Assembly: GCF_000969835.1 (NCBI RefSeq)
Contig: NZ_KQ033912.1
Coordinates: forward strand, 2,307,920 to 2,371,919
DNA: 64,000 bases
Reading direction: 5' to 3'
Source: Parabacteroides goldsteinii DSM 19448 = WAL 12034
GTDB lineage: Bacteria > Bacteroidota > Bacteroidia > Bacteroidales > Tannerellaceae
The position numbers and the translations under genes were made by a program. Within the stretch, counting starts at the first letter, position 1, and each line of letters begins with the position of its first letter. Below the pieces are notes generated by a model. It was not told the origin of the DNA. It saw only the letters and a program-made list of their open reading frames with translations, and ran no database searches. Below are positions 9,017 through 17,929 of the stretch, one piece after another.

Positions 9017-10119
9017 TATAATTTGATGTAGATACGTTTCTTATATAACCAATATCCCGGTATCCAGTTCAATACGACAAACAAAATAGCCCATGCCAAC
9101 GAACCTCCGAAGTTTCCGAAGAGCGGGACCAGGACATCTGCATATACATACGGTGTCACTCCGCATTTATCGAGTACCACTGCAAATACATCTCCCTGTA
9201 CATAGAGATATAACGGATTAATCCCGAAAGATTCGAAAAACAGCGACCATTTCTTTTTGCCGTTTATGTCGATGATCCAGATCAGCAACGCCAGAAACAA
9301 CGAGCCGAATCCGCAAGTGGTTAATACAAATGTACTGCTCCATAGTTTTTTATTGATCGGGCAGCCGTAACTTAGCAGGAATCCCAGGAACAGAATAATT
9401 GTTCCAAAGATAAACAAATTCCTGATAATTAATTCATTGTTCTTCTTACAGTCGAGAATCATTTTACCCACATAGAAACCGAGCAATACATGCCCGATAC
9501 TTCCCAGGCAACTCAGCAACCCTTCCGGGTCAAAGGCGATGCGGGTTCCGTCTGCCAGATAATCATGGTACATATGCGTATTTCCGAACAGTGCACGGTC
9601 GACTATTGCAATTATATTATCTTCCGACAACGTCTGGCTGCCGGTAGCGGCTAAAAGTATCCAGTAAAACAGCAGTATTCCGGCTGCTGTCTGTAAAATA
9701 TATTTATGCTTAACGGATAATCCGATCAGTGAGCCGATCCCGTAAGCCAGTGCCAGCCGTTGCATAACTCCCAGGATACGCAGGTTTTCGAAATTGGAAA
9801 ATCCGTTGTAGCAGAGATGTCCGAATAAATTCAAGGCAAATCCGACCAGGAAGATCAGCACGGTCCGTTTCAGTACTTTCGTAACACTTTCTCCGGATAA
9901 TTTGAAGTCGTATTTCCGCAATGAAAAGAACATGGAAACTCCCATAATAAACATAAAGAACGGGAATACCAGATCGGTAGGAGTGAGGCCGTTCCATGAT
10001 GCATGCCGTAGCGGAGCATATACATATCCCCAGCTTCCCGGATTGTTCACCATGATCATCCCTGCAATTGTAATACCTCTCATTACGTCCAGTGAGAGCA
10101 GTCTTCCTGATTGTGCCAT
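9016..10119 (-). CDS. HGSNAT/NagX-like transmembrane acyltransferase (DUF5009 type)
   Basis: 367 residues with about ten hydrophobic segments. It opens with LLSLDVMRGITIAGMIMVNN, the hallmark of the COG4299/heparan-alpha-glucosaminide N-acetyltransferase family, followed by DLVFPFFMFIMGVSM. Relatives move acetyl groups across the inner membrane onto amino sugars. Its stop codon shares a base with the start of the protease gene downstream (TAATG), so the two are almost certainly translated from one message. The functional link between an amino-sugar acetyltransferase and a secreted protease is unclear. Confidence 0.85.
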   Translation of the reverse strand: MAQSGRLLSLDVMRGITIAGMIMVNNPGSWGYVYAPLRHASWNGLTPTDLVFPFFMFIMGVSMFFSLRKYDFKLSGESVTKVLKRTVLIFLVGFALNLFGHLCYNGFSNFENLRILGVMQRLALAYGIGSLIGLSVKHKYILQTAAGILLFYWILLAATGSQTLSEDNIIAIVDRALFGNTHMYHDYLADGTRIAFDPEGLLSCLGSIGHVLLGFYVGKMILDCKKNNELIIRNLFIFGTIILFLGFLLSYGCPINKKLWSSTFVLTTCGFGSLFLALLIWIIDINGKKKWSLFFESFGINPLYLYVQGDVFAVVLDKCGVTPYVYADVLVPLFGNFGGSLAWAILFVVLNWIPGYWLYKKRIYIKL

Positions 10120-10146
10120 AATTTTAGATTATTCGGTTATAAAACG

Positions 10147-10154
10147 CAAATGTA
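10147..10154 (-). promoter_or_regulatory. Candidate -7 element for the acyltransferase/protease operon
   Basis: CAAATGTA on the plus strand reads TACATTTG on the minus strand, an exact TAnnTTTG match 28 bp upstream of the start codon. No -33 TTG is seen at 19-21 bp, so support is partial. Confidence 0.4.
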
Positions 10155-10296
10155 AGTAAAAAGAATAGGATTATATAGAGAATAAAATGGAATAAGAATT
10201 AATATATTGAAGGTGGATTAAGTAAAATATCTCTATCCTATTGATAGGGGTATTTCTTGTTTTTCATGTCTTCACAATAGTGAAAACGGAAAAGAT

Positions 10297-10974
10297 ATGA
10301 AACGATTGTTGTTATGGATGGTGTTGTTGCTCCCTGTTGTTGCCGGGGCAAAAGAGGAAGAGGCATTCAGGAGATGGGAATTTGCTCTTTCAGGAGGGTT
10401 GAATAATAACTATTCCTGGGAGGTGGAGCCGGCGTTTACTTTCTTTGTTTGCCGGTATGTCGGTATAACAGGAGGTGTTAATTTTACAGGACAGTTTTAC
10501 GATGAATATTATTCCGGCTCTGCTCCGGGAAACATGAGATGGTATATCGGTTCGGATGAATCGAATGTAAAACGGATACTTTTCCGTCCGGCCCTCCGGT
10601 TGCGTACACCCAATATAAACAGGTGGGGAGATCGTGACCTGAAGGTAACGTTCAATATGGAACCCGGCGCATATATGGTTGTTCCTGCCAACGAAACGCT
10701 TCGGGTGGGTTATGAAAATGAAAAACACCCCACTCCGGCTCTGCATACGGAAGATGTGACTAACCTGAAGGGGGATTGGTTATATTGGAATGTAAGGAGT
10801 TTTATGCAGATCGAAGTAGAAAGCTGGGTATTTTCAGCCGGATATACCATTTCTAACTATGATGTGTATGGCGGTCGCCGTAACCTCGTGATTGAACGGA
10901 AACCGCTAAACGATATGCTATGGAAAAAGAAGATGACGCATTCGTTCTTCCTTTCCATAGGCATTCAGTTTTAG
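10297..10974 (+). CDS. Small outer-membrane beta-barrel protein, unknown function
   Basis: 225 residues. It has a signal peptide (MKRLLLWMVLLLPVVAGA) followed by alternating amphipathic strands with many Gly and aromatic residues, and ends in FFLSIGIQF with the terminal Phe of a barrel. The length fits an 8- to 10-stranded barrel of the OmpW/porin-like size class. No family-specific motif was recognised. It stands alone between the leftward acyltransferase operon and the convergent SulP gene, whose stop lies 3 bp away. Confidence 0.6.
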   Translation: MKRLLLWMVLLLPVVAGAKEEEAFRRWEFALSGGLNNNYSWEVEPAFTFFVCRYVGITGGVNFTGQFYDEYYSGSAPGNMRWYIGSDESNVKRILFRPALRLRTPNINRWGDRDLKVTFNMEPGAYMVVPANETLRVGYENEKHPTPALHTEDVTNLKGDWLYWNVRSFMQIEVESWVFSAGYTISNYDVYGGRRNLVIERKPLNDMLWKKKMTHSFFLSIGIQF

Positions 10975-10977
10975 AAA

Positions 10978-12654
10978 TTATTTTACAGCTTCTTCCGCTT
11001 TCCTGACGGCTTCGTTGATGTTGGAGCAGATATTATCCGGTCCGATCTTCTTGTCGAATCCGGATTTGGTCAATACCCGGCGTACATCTTCGTTTACTCC
11101 GGATAATATCATATGGATATTTTCTGCTTTCGACAGACGGAACAGGCTTTCCAGATTATGCAGACCGGTCGAATCCATGAACGGGACTTTGCGCATGCGG
11201 ATGATACGCACTTTAGGTTTGTCACCTATGATATTCATGACGTCGTCGAACTTATTTGCTATGCCGAAGAAGAACGGACCGTCGATTTCGTACACTTCTA
11301 CGCCTTTCGGTAAAGTCAGCACTTCTTCATCATGATGGATTTCTCCTTCATCGGACAGGTCGATCTCGTCTTTGGAAACAGACACATGCGTCGTTTCCGC
11401 TACCCGTTTCATAAACAGGAACATGGCGATCAGCAAACCTATTTCAATGGCGATGGTCAGGTCGAAAATAACGGTCAGGAAGAATGTGACCAGCAAAACA
11501 GAAACATCGCTTTTCGGATTCTTCATCAACGAACGGAAGGTACGCCATTCGCTCATATTATAAGATACAATAATCAACACCCCTGCCAGGCAAGCCATCG
11601 GAATATGCTTGGTAAGCGGTCCGAGAAACAACAGGATCAGCATCAGTACGACTGCATGGATAATACCGGCAACAGGTGTACGGCCTCCGTTGTTGATATT
11701 GGTCATCGTACGGGCAATTGCTCCGGTAACGGGAATACCTCCGAAGATGGGAACAATGATATTGGCAGCTCCCTGGGCGATCAGTTCCGTGTTCGAATTA
11801 TGTTTATCTCCCGTCACACCGTCGGCTACAGTTGCTGAAAGAAGTGATTCGATAGCTCCCAGCATGGCGATGGTAAAAGCCGCAGGAAGCAGGAGATTGA
11901 TTGTTTCCATATTGAAAGAAATAGCTTCCGGTTGCGGGAGGGAAGCATTGATAGTGAAACGGTCGCCAATGGTTTCAATACCTGCGATACCCAGATGATT
12001 GCGCATAATATATACGATGACTGTCATGACGATAATAGCAATCAACGATCCCGGTATCTTTTTGGAAAATCGGGGAGAGATGGCAATAATAAGTATACTG
12101 ACAATCCCTATTACGAACGACCAAGGATTGACCGTATGGAAATGTTCGAAGTAAGCAATCCATTTGGAGATAAAATCGGCCGGCACTTTTTCCATCGTCA
12201 GTCCGAACAGGTCTTTCATCTGTGTGGTAAAAATAGTCAGTGCGATACCGCTGGTAAAGCCGACAACAATCGGGTAGGGGATGAACTTAATGACTGTGCC
12301 GAGTTTTAATGCTCCCATAATTACCAGTATGATACCGGCGATAACGGTTGCAATGGCAAGTCCTTCGATACCGAAATTCTGTATGATACCGTATACAATG
12401 ACGATAAATGCTCCCGTCGGTCCCCCGATCTGCACATTGCTGCCTCCCAGAAAAGAGACAATGAACCCACCGATAATAGCGGTGATCAATCCTTTTTCCG
12501 GACTAACTCCCGAAGCAATACCGAATGCGATGGCAAGCGGAAGGGCTACAATGCCCACAATGATCCCTGCCATCAGGTCTGCCATGAATTTTTCTTTGGA
12601 ATAGTTTTTCAGTGCCGAGATCAACTTGGGCTGAAAATCAAATTTACGTTCCAT
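10978..12654 (-). CDS. SulP family anion transporter with STAS domain
   Basis: 558 residues from ATG 12654 (MERKFDFQPKLI). The frame extends to 12744, but the added residues are atypical. About residues 20-420 contain 10-14 membrane segments with SLC26/SulP motifs: DLMAGIIVGIVALPLAIAFG near the N-terminus and GGSNVQIGGPTGAF, lining the anion site. The C-terminal 120 residues form a STAS domain with the PFMDSTGLHNL loop. SulP proteins carry sulfate, bicarbonate or other anions, often with Na+ or H+; the substrate cannot be read from sequence. In a genome with sulfatases a sulfate role is tempting but unproven. Confidence 0.88.
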   Translation of the reverse strand: MERKFDFQPKLISALKNYSKEKFMADLMAGIIVGIVALPLAIAFGIASGVSPEKGLITAIIGGFIVSFLGGSNVQIGGPTGAFIVIVYGIIQNFGIEGLAIATVIAGIILVIMGALKLGTVIKFIPYPIVVGFTSGIALTIFTTQMKDLFGLTMEKVPADFISKWIAYFEHFHTVNPWSFVIGIVSILIIAISPRFSKKIPGSLIAIIVMTVIVYIMRNHLGIAGIETIGDRFTINASLPQPEAISFNMETINLLLPAAFTIAMLGAIESLLSATVADGVTGDKHNSNTELIAQGAANIIVPIFGGIPVTGAIARTMTNINNGGRTPVAGIIHAVVLMLILLFLGPLTKHIPMACLAGVLIIVSYNMSEWRTFRSLMKNPKSDVSVLLVTFFLTVIFDLTIAIEIGLLIAMFLFMKRVAETTHVSVSKDEIDLSDEGEIHHDEEVLTLPKGVEVYEIDGPFFFGIANKFDDVMNIIGDKPKVRIIRMRKVPFMDSTGLHNLESLFRLSKAENIHMILSGVNEDVRRVLTKSGFDKKIGPDNICSNINEAVRKAEEAVK

Positions 12655-12683
12655 CTTTCTGCCTAGTATGTTAAATTTTGATG

Positions 12684-12691
12684 CAAAGATA
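12684..12691 (-). promoter_or_regulatory. Candidate -7 element for the SulP gene
   Basis: CAAAGATA on plus reads TATCTTTG on minus, an exact TAnnTTTG match 30 bp upstream of ATG 12654. No clear -33 partner. Confidence 0.4.
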
Positions 12692-12885
12692 CAATAATAT
12701 TTAGCGTAAAGCATAAAATATAGGATATATTGTAATGTCGACATTGCAAATGTGGTAAAAATTGTATCTGTATCTGTCCTGAACTAATGATTACTTGTCT
12801 TTCGGGAGAAAAGTAATAGATGGAATTTATCTGTGGATAGATATATTTTAAGTAAAAGAATGAATTAAAGTATTAAACATTTTCC

Positions 12886-12893
12886 TACTTTTG
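12886..12893 (+). promoter_or_regulatory. Candidate -7 element for rubrerythrin
   Basis: TACTTTTG matches TAnnTTTG exactly, 62 bp before the rubrerythrin ATG. The -33 position has no TTG. The rest of the 300-bp SulP-rbr gap is AT-rich, and I see no peroxide-response operator that I can name. Confidence 0.45.
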
Positions 12894-12954
12894 AGAGTTA
12901 TTTCAATAGGGCGATCTTACAAACTCATTTTATACTACATATATAATTAGCATT

Positions 12955-13533
12955 ATGGAAAAAAGTATTAAAGGTACACGTACCGAACAGAATCTGCTTA
13001 AATCATTTGCCGGAGAATCTCAGGCAAGAAGTCGTTACACATTTTTTGCAAGCGTAGCTAAAAAAGAAGGTTACGAACAAATAGCCGGTGTATTTATGGA
13101 AACAGCTGAACAGGAAAAAGAACACGCTAAACGTTTCTTCAAATTCCTGGAAGGTGGTATGGTGGAAATTACTGCTTGTTATCCGGCCGGTGTGATCGGC
13201 ACAACAATGGAAAATCTGGCTGCTGCTGCTGACGGTGAGAACGAAGAGTGGGCTGACTTATACCCTGCATTCGCTGACATCGCAGAAGAAGAAGGTTTCA
13301 AAAACATTGCAGTTGCTTTCAGAATGATTGCTAAAGTGGAAGCTGAACACGAAAGACGTTACCGTAAACTGTTGGCTAACTTGACAGAAGGCAAAGTATT
13401 CGAAAAAGACGAAGCTATCTTCTGGCAGTGCCGTAACTGCGGTTTCGTGATCGAAGGCAAGAAAGCGCCGATGAAATGTCCGGCATGCGAACATCCGCAG
13501 GCATTCTTCGAACCGATGAAGCAGAACTATTAA
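12955..13533 (+). CDS. rbr: Rubrerythrin
   Basis: 192 residues, the normal length for this family. Residues 1-145 form a ferritin-like four-helix bundle with the Glu and ExxH di-iron ligands ([41 protein letters not shown]). Residues 155-190 are a rubredoxin-like domain with two CxxC pairs ([20 protein letters not shown]). Rubrerythrin reduces hydrogen peroxide in the cytoplasm of anaerobes using rubredoxin-type electron donors. It is monocistronic, followed directly by a strong terminator. The coding sequence looks well expressed. Confidence 0.97.
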   Translation: MEKSIKGTRTEQNLLKSFAGESQARSRYTFFASVAKKEGYEQIAGVFMETAEQEKEHAKRFFKFLEGGMVEITACYPAGVIGTTMENLAAAADGENEEWADLYPAFADIAEEEGFKNIAVAFRMIAKVEAEHERRYRKLLANLTEGKVFEKDEAIFWQCRNCGFVIEGKKAPMKCPACEHPQAFFEPMKQNY

Positions 13534-13559
13534 AATCAGATTTTAATTAAAAAATTAAG

Positions 13560-13601
13560 CGTCCTTATCCAATATATTGGGGATAAGGACGTTTTTTATT
13601 T
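13560..13601 (+). terminator. Rho-independent terminator of rubrerythrin
   Basis: CGTCCTTATCC at 13560-13570 pairs perfectly with GGATAAGGACG at 13581-13591, and is followed by a T-rich run (TTTTTTATTT). It isolates rbr from the efflux operon that follows. Confidence 0.92.
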
Positions 13602-13675
13602 GTATTCATGCGAATAAAATATATCTTTACCAGCCATTAATACTTAATTCTAATTTCTTCTGAATAGTTGGCAGA

Positions 13676-14569
13676 ATGAGCATATCGATAAAAGACCTAA
13701 ATAAGGTGTATCCGAACGGAAACCACGCCTTGAAAGACATTAATCTGGAGATACCTACGGGCATGTTTGGACTGCTCGGGCCCAATGGTGCCGGTAAATC
13801 TACATTGATGCGTATCCTGGTTGCATTAATGGAACCGTCGTCAGGACAGGTGAATATTTGCGGATACGATCTGTTCAAACAGCGGAAGGAGATCAGGGGA
13901 ATATTAGGTTATCTCCCGCAGGATTTCCGTTTCTTCGCCAAATATAAGACACATGAATTTCTGGATTATGCGGCCCGTTTATCAGGCATGACGAATGGCA
14001 AGCAACGCAAGCAGGCAGTCGATGCCATGCTGGAAAATGTCGGTCTTTTCGATGTGCGCGAACGGTATGCGAATAAACTGTCGGGCGGTATGAAACGCCG
14101 TCTGGGTATTGCCCAGGCATTGATCCACCATCCGAAGGTGATAATTGTGGACGAACCGACGACAGGGTTGGACCCGGAAGAACGTATCCGTTTCCGTAAT
14201 CTGCTGTCGGAAGTCAGTGAGAATGATGTGACGATTATCCTTTCCACTCATATTGTGGGAGATATATCCAGTACCTGCAACTGCATGGCGTTGATGAACA
14301 AGGGACAGGTTTCCTTTTACGGTTCTCCGCAGGATATGTTGAAACAGGCGGAAGGGAAAGTTTGGCGCATTAAAGTGACAAGTGATGAACTGCACGAGGT
14401 GGATAAGAAATATCCTGTTATCTCTACGATTCCTTCCGGTTCGGGTTGGGAAGTGCAGGTGGTGGCCGACGAGATCGAAGGGTATGAGGCTGAATCGTAT
14501 CCTCCCAATCTGGAACATGCTTATGTATATTATATGGAAAATAAATTGAATCTCTGGACCAATGATTAG
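13676..14569 (+). CDS. ABC transporter ATP-binding protein, first gene of efflux operon
   Basis: 297 residues. Walker A is GLLGPNGAGKST (about 36-47), the signature is LSGGMKRR (about 138), Walker B is VIIVDEPTTGLD (about 157-168), and the switch His is in STHIVGD. A C-terminal 80-residue extension follows, as in ABC-2 exporter ATPases. It sits 21 bp before its probable permease. It is clearly paralogous to the ATPase domain fused to the RND pump at 27.9-28.7 kb: both share GMFGLLGPNGAGKSTLMRI and the unusual ERIRFRNLL after Walker B. That suggests the operon grew by internal duplication. It energises export by ATP hydrolysis on the cytoplasmic side of the inner membrane. Confidence 0.93.
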   Translation: MSISIKDLNKVYPNGNHALKDINLEIPTGMFGLLGPNGAGKSTLMRILVALMEPSSGQVNICGYDLFKQRKEIRGILGYLPQDFRFFAKYKTHEFLDYAARLSGMTNGKQRKQAVDAMLENVGLFDVRERYANKLSGGMKRRLGIAQALIHHPKVIIVDEPTTGLDPEERIRFRNLLSEVSENDVTIILSTHIVGDISSTCNCMALMNKGQVSFYGSPQDMLKQAEGKVWRIKVTSDELHEVDKKYPVISTIPSGSGWEVQVVADEIEGYEAESYPPNLEHAYVYYMENKLNLWTND

Positions 14570-14590
14570 TAACCTTTTACTTTACCCCCT

Positions 14591-17500
14591 ATGTCGTTTG
14601 TCAACAATATACAATCGGTAGCAAAATACGAAAGCAAGATATTGATCCGAAGCTGGTTCTTTAAGGTGTTTACCGTGCTGGCTCTTCTGATACTCGGATT
14701 CTTTGACTTTGGTATGTTGGTTGCCGACAATGGCGGAGGTATGTGGATGTTGAAAGCACTCCCTTCCAATCTCCCTTACCTGAACCTGCTTTTACTGAAT
14801 ACCGGGCAGGCAGTCATATCGATATTCCTTGCTTCGGAGTTTTTGAAAAGGGATAAGAAGCTGGATACCTCCGAGGTCTTTTATGTCCGTCCGTTGAGCA
14901 ATGCGGAGTATGTGATCGGAAAGATATGGGGAAACCTGCGGGTCTTCCTGATACTGAACCTGATCGTCATGGGAATGGCTCTGATATTTAATTTTATAGG
15001 ATCGGGCATGTCGGTAGACTGGCTATCGTATCCGGTTTATTTCCTGCTGATAAGTATTCCGACACTGATCTTTATCATCGGATTGTCCATCTTCCTGATG
15101 CTGGTACTGAAAAATCAGGCACTGACCTTTATTATCCTGTTGGGATATATTGGACTGACATTGTTTTATATCAGCGATAAGTTTTATTACCTGTTCGATT
15201 ATATGGCTTATAGTCTGCCGCTGGTTAAATCGACTATCGTGGGCTTTACCAATCTGGAAGTTGTATTGAATCACCGGGCGATCTATTTCTTTGCCGGATT
15301 GGCTTTTATCTTTTTTACGATCTTTCTGTTCAGGCGGTTGCCCAATTCGTCGCGCAGTAATTATCCGTGGTTGTTCCTTTCGTTTTGTATGCTGCTGATA
15401 AGTGGGGCGGCCGGATATAAACATGTTCATTCCATCCTGGGAGAAGGGGAGGTGCGTACCCTTTACACCGAGATCAATAATAAGTATGTGAATACTCCCA
15501 AGATGATAATCAATCAATACGATATATCACTCGAACAGCAACCGGAACGAGTGGTTTCGGAGGTGGAAATGAAAGGGATGGCTTTGCAGCCGGCGACTGT
15601 TTTCACTTTTTGTCTGAATCCCGGTTTGCAGGTGGAGGAAATAAAAAGAGGAGGGAAGCCTCTTGATTTCAAGAGGGATAATCAGATACTGCTGGTCGAT
15701 TTCGGTGAGGAGGTTTTACCTGGCGATACGGTATCTTTCTCTATCAGGTATAGCGGGAAAATTGACAGTAAGTTCTGTTACCTGGATATTCCGGCAGAGG
15801 TTTTGCAGAAAGAGCGCAGGGATTTCCTGTTTAATATAGATAAGCAATATGTGTTTCAGACACCGGATTATCTGTTGTTCACTCCCGAAACATACTGGTA
15901 TCCGCGCCCCGGAACCTCCTACAGCAATATGAGTCCGGATTGGCAGCAGACTTATTTCAGTAAATTCGGTTTGCGAGTAAAGCCTCTTCCGGGTCTCACC
16001 CCGCTTTCGCAAGGGGAGGGAGTGAAAGGAGAGGACGGCGTTTATTCGTTTGCCTCCGAATATCCGGCACAGGCAATTTCCGTGATTGTGGGTAAGTACA
16101 AACAGCAAAGTCTGGAATCGGACAGTACATTATATAGTATATGGCACATTGAGGGAAACGATTATTATACGGCTACTTTCGACTCCATACTCGATACCAT
16201 CCCCAGCTTTATCCGTAATATGAGAGATAATCTGGAACGTAACTATAAACTGAGTTATCCGTTCAGCCGTTTCTCGATTGTGGAAGTGCCTGTTCAGTTC
16301 TCCACCTATACCCGTGCCTGGTCGCAGGCTCAGGAAGCTGTACAGCCCGAGATGGTTTTATTCCCGGAAAAAGGATGTATGTTCGGCCAGCTGGATGTGG
16401 ACAAGATGTGGCGTAACCAGGTGAAATGGTCGAAGCGGGGAGGACGTGAGATAACGGAAGAAGAGGCAAAGATACGTACACTGAACAACTTCTTCTGGAT
16501 ATTCCAGCGGCCGGAAGGAAACTATAATTTCTCATCCAGCGGCCGTGGTAATTATAATATCAGTTCGCAGGCAAACCCTTATTTCCTGTTCCCGCAATTG
16601 TATAATTACCGGTACAATATATTTTCTCCCGAATGGCCGGTCGCCAATACTGCGATCGAACTTTATCTGCAAAAGAAATCGGATAACTATGGCTGGGAGC
16701 GTGAGATCAATGGCATCAGTAACAATGAAAAAGCCAGCCTGCTGATGGAAAAGCAAACCTTTAAGGAGTTGCTGGGTAATGTGGAATACCGGGATTTGCT
16801 GGAGAATATTATCAGTTTAAAGACTTATCGGTTGTTTGCTATTCCTGAGATCAATATCGGGGTGAATGCATTCAGGGATTCGCTTTATACATTACTCGAA
16901 CGGAATACTTTCCGGAATATCCAGTTTGAAAGTTTACTGGATACGTTGGGGATGATTAGCCATGCGGATATCCGGTCGGGATTGGAGGAATGGTTGCATC
17001 CTACGCCTCTGCCAATTTATAGTTTGGGACGACCGGAAGTGACAAAAATCACTAACCGGGGACAGGAATCTTTTGTCCTGAAAATGCAGGTCAGCAATAA
17101 TTCGGATTATGATGGAATTATACATATCGATATTCAGGGAGTCGGAAGAAGCAGCCAGAACGATATCGATCCGCGTACCAGCCGGAAGATTCCGTTGGAA
17201 GCTCACCAGACAAAGGAACTGGTATCCGTTTGGGAGGATGCTCCCCGTGATGTAACCGTCAATACCTTGATATCCGGTAATTTGCCGAGTGTGATCAATC
17301 AACCTGTCGGAAATATCAGACAGGAGAGAAGGCAGAATATAGATGCAGAAGGAGATTTTATAATTTCCGATTCCTCTTTCGGGACGGAGGGAGAAATTAT
17401 TGTAGATAATGAAGACAGTACATTGTTCATCCTTTCCGAACCGGATGTAGTGGGGTTATTACCTAAATGGCTGGATAAGGTGGAAGATACTTCATTCAAG

Positions 17501-17908
17501 TATTCAGGTGTTTCCAGCTGGCGGCCTCCATTGGAATGGACGGCAACCACCAATGCAAACTATTACGGTAAATATATTCGTTCCGCTTATGTGATAAAGA
17601 GCGGCAACGGTAGCCAGACGGCAACCTGGAAAATTCCTGTCCCGTCGGAGGGTACCTATGATGCCTATTATTATGTAAGTAAGGATAACGAACTCCGGTA
17701 TAATGACCGGGCCCAGGGGGAATATCGTTTCAGGATCAGACAGGGGGAAGAAAGCGAAGATGCGTATATCAACCTCCGGAAAGCGAATGAAGGATGGGAA
17801 CAGCTGGGCGTCTATTATTTTGTGGCCGATACGGCTTACATTACCCTAACGAATGAATGTAAATTAAGAAGTGTAACGGCCGATGCCGTCAAACTGGTAA
17901 AACGATAA
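14591..17908 (+). CDS. ABC-2 permease fused to degenerate M1-like and golvesin-like domains
   Basis: 1105 residues. About 1-270 hold six or seven hydrophobic segments of an ABC-2 type permease. About 290-800 resemble the periplasmic M1 aminopeptidase-like region of ABC-2/M1 fusion proteins (for example YPFSRFSIVEVPVQF), but no HExxH zinc motif is present, so it is probably not a peptidase. The last 125 residues (from about WRPPLEWTATTN to the end) resemble the golvesin/Xly-type C-terminal domain. The gene follows its ATPase by 21 bp and precedes TolC by 21 bp. A repeat-derived segment (GLTPLSQGEGVKGE) sits in frame at about residue 471. The substrate is unknown. Confidence 0.8.
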   Translation: MSFVNNIQSVAKYESKILIRSWFFKVFTVLALLILGFFDFGMLVADNGGGMWMLKALPSNLPYLNLLLLNTGQAVISIFLASEFLKRDKKLDTSEVFYVRPLSNAEYVIGKIWGNLRVFLILNLIVMGMALIFNFIGSGMSVDWLSYPVYFLLISIPTLIFIIGLSIFLMLVLKNQALTFIILLGYIGLTLFYISDKFYYLFDYMAYSLPLVKSTIVGFTNLEVVLNHRAIYFFAGLAFIFFTIFLFRRLPNSSRSNYPWLFLSFCMLLISGAAGYKHVHSILGEGEVRTLYTEINNKYVNTPKMIINQYDISLEQQPERVVSEVEMKGMALQPATVFTFCLNPGLQVEEIKRGGKPLDFKRDNQILLVDFGEEVLPGDTVSFSIRYSGKIDSKFCYLDIPAEVLQKERRDFLFNIDKQYVFQTPDYLLFTPETYWYPRPGTSYSNMSPDWQQTYFSKFGLRVKPLPGLTPLSQGEGVKGEDGVYSFASEYPAQAISVIVGKYKQQSLESDSTLYSIWHIEGNDYYTATFDSILDTIPSFIRNMRDNLERNYKLSYPFSRFSIVEVPVQFSTYTRAWSQAQEAVQPEMVLFPEKGCMFGQLDVDKMWRNQVKWSKRGGREITEEEAKIRTLNNFFWIFQRPEGNYNFSSSGRGNYNISSQANPYFLFPQLYNYRYNIFSPEWPVANTAIELYLQKKSDNYGWEREINGISNNEKASLLMEKQTFKELLGNVEYRDLLENIISLKTYRLFAIPEINIGVNAFRDSLYTLLERNTFRNIQFESLLDTLGMISHADIRSGLEEWLHPTPLPIYSLGRPEVTKITNRGQESFVLKMQVSNNSDYDGIIHIDIQGVGRSSQNDIDPRTSRKIPLEAHQTKELVSVWEDAPRDVTVNTLISGNLPSVINQPVGNIRQERRQNIDAEGDFIISDSSFGTEGEIIVDNEDSTLFILSEPDVVGLLPKWLDKVEDTSFKYSGVSSWRPPLEWTATTNANYYGKYIRSAYVIKSGNGSQTATWKIPVPSEGTYDAYYYVSKDNELRYNDRAQGEYRFRIRQGEESEDAYINLRKANEGWEQLGVYYFVADTAYITLTNECKLRSVTADAVKLVKR
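15990..16040 (+). repeat. Repeat-like segment inside the permease/M1 gene
   Basis: CACCCCGCTTTCGCAAGGGG followed by AGGGAGTG looks like a short dispersed intergenic repeat rather than native codons. It encodes the low-complexity peptide LTPLSQGEGVKGE in frame. Similar CCCC...GGGG dyads occur at 20538 and 22149. Confidence 0.5.
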
Positions 17909-17929
17909 TCATTAAAACAGTCTACTTAT

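Noticed and set aside
11332..12604. Several long frames antisense to the SulP gene
   Set aside because: The sense frame encodes a clear SulP/STAS protein; the antisense frames have no recognisable features.
12955..13533. Rubrerythrin as a member of the efflux operon
   Set aside because: A strong terminator at 13560-13601 separates it from the ABC gene.
14591..17908. Active M1 aminopeptidase
   Set aside because: No HExxH zinc-binding motif is present in the M1-like region.
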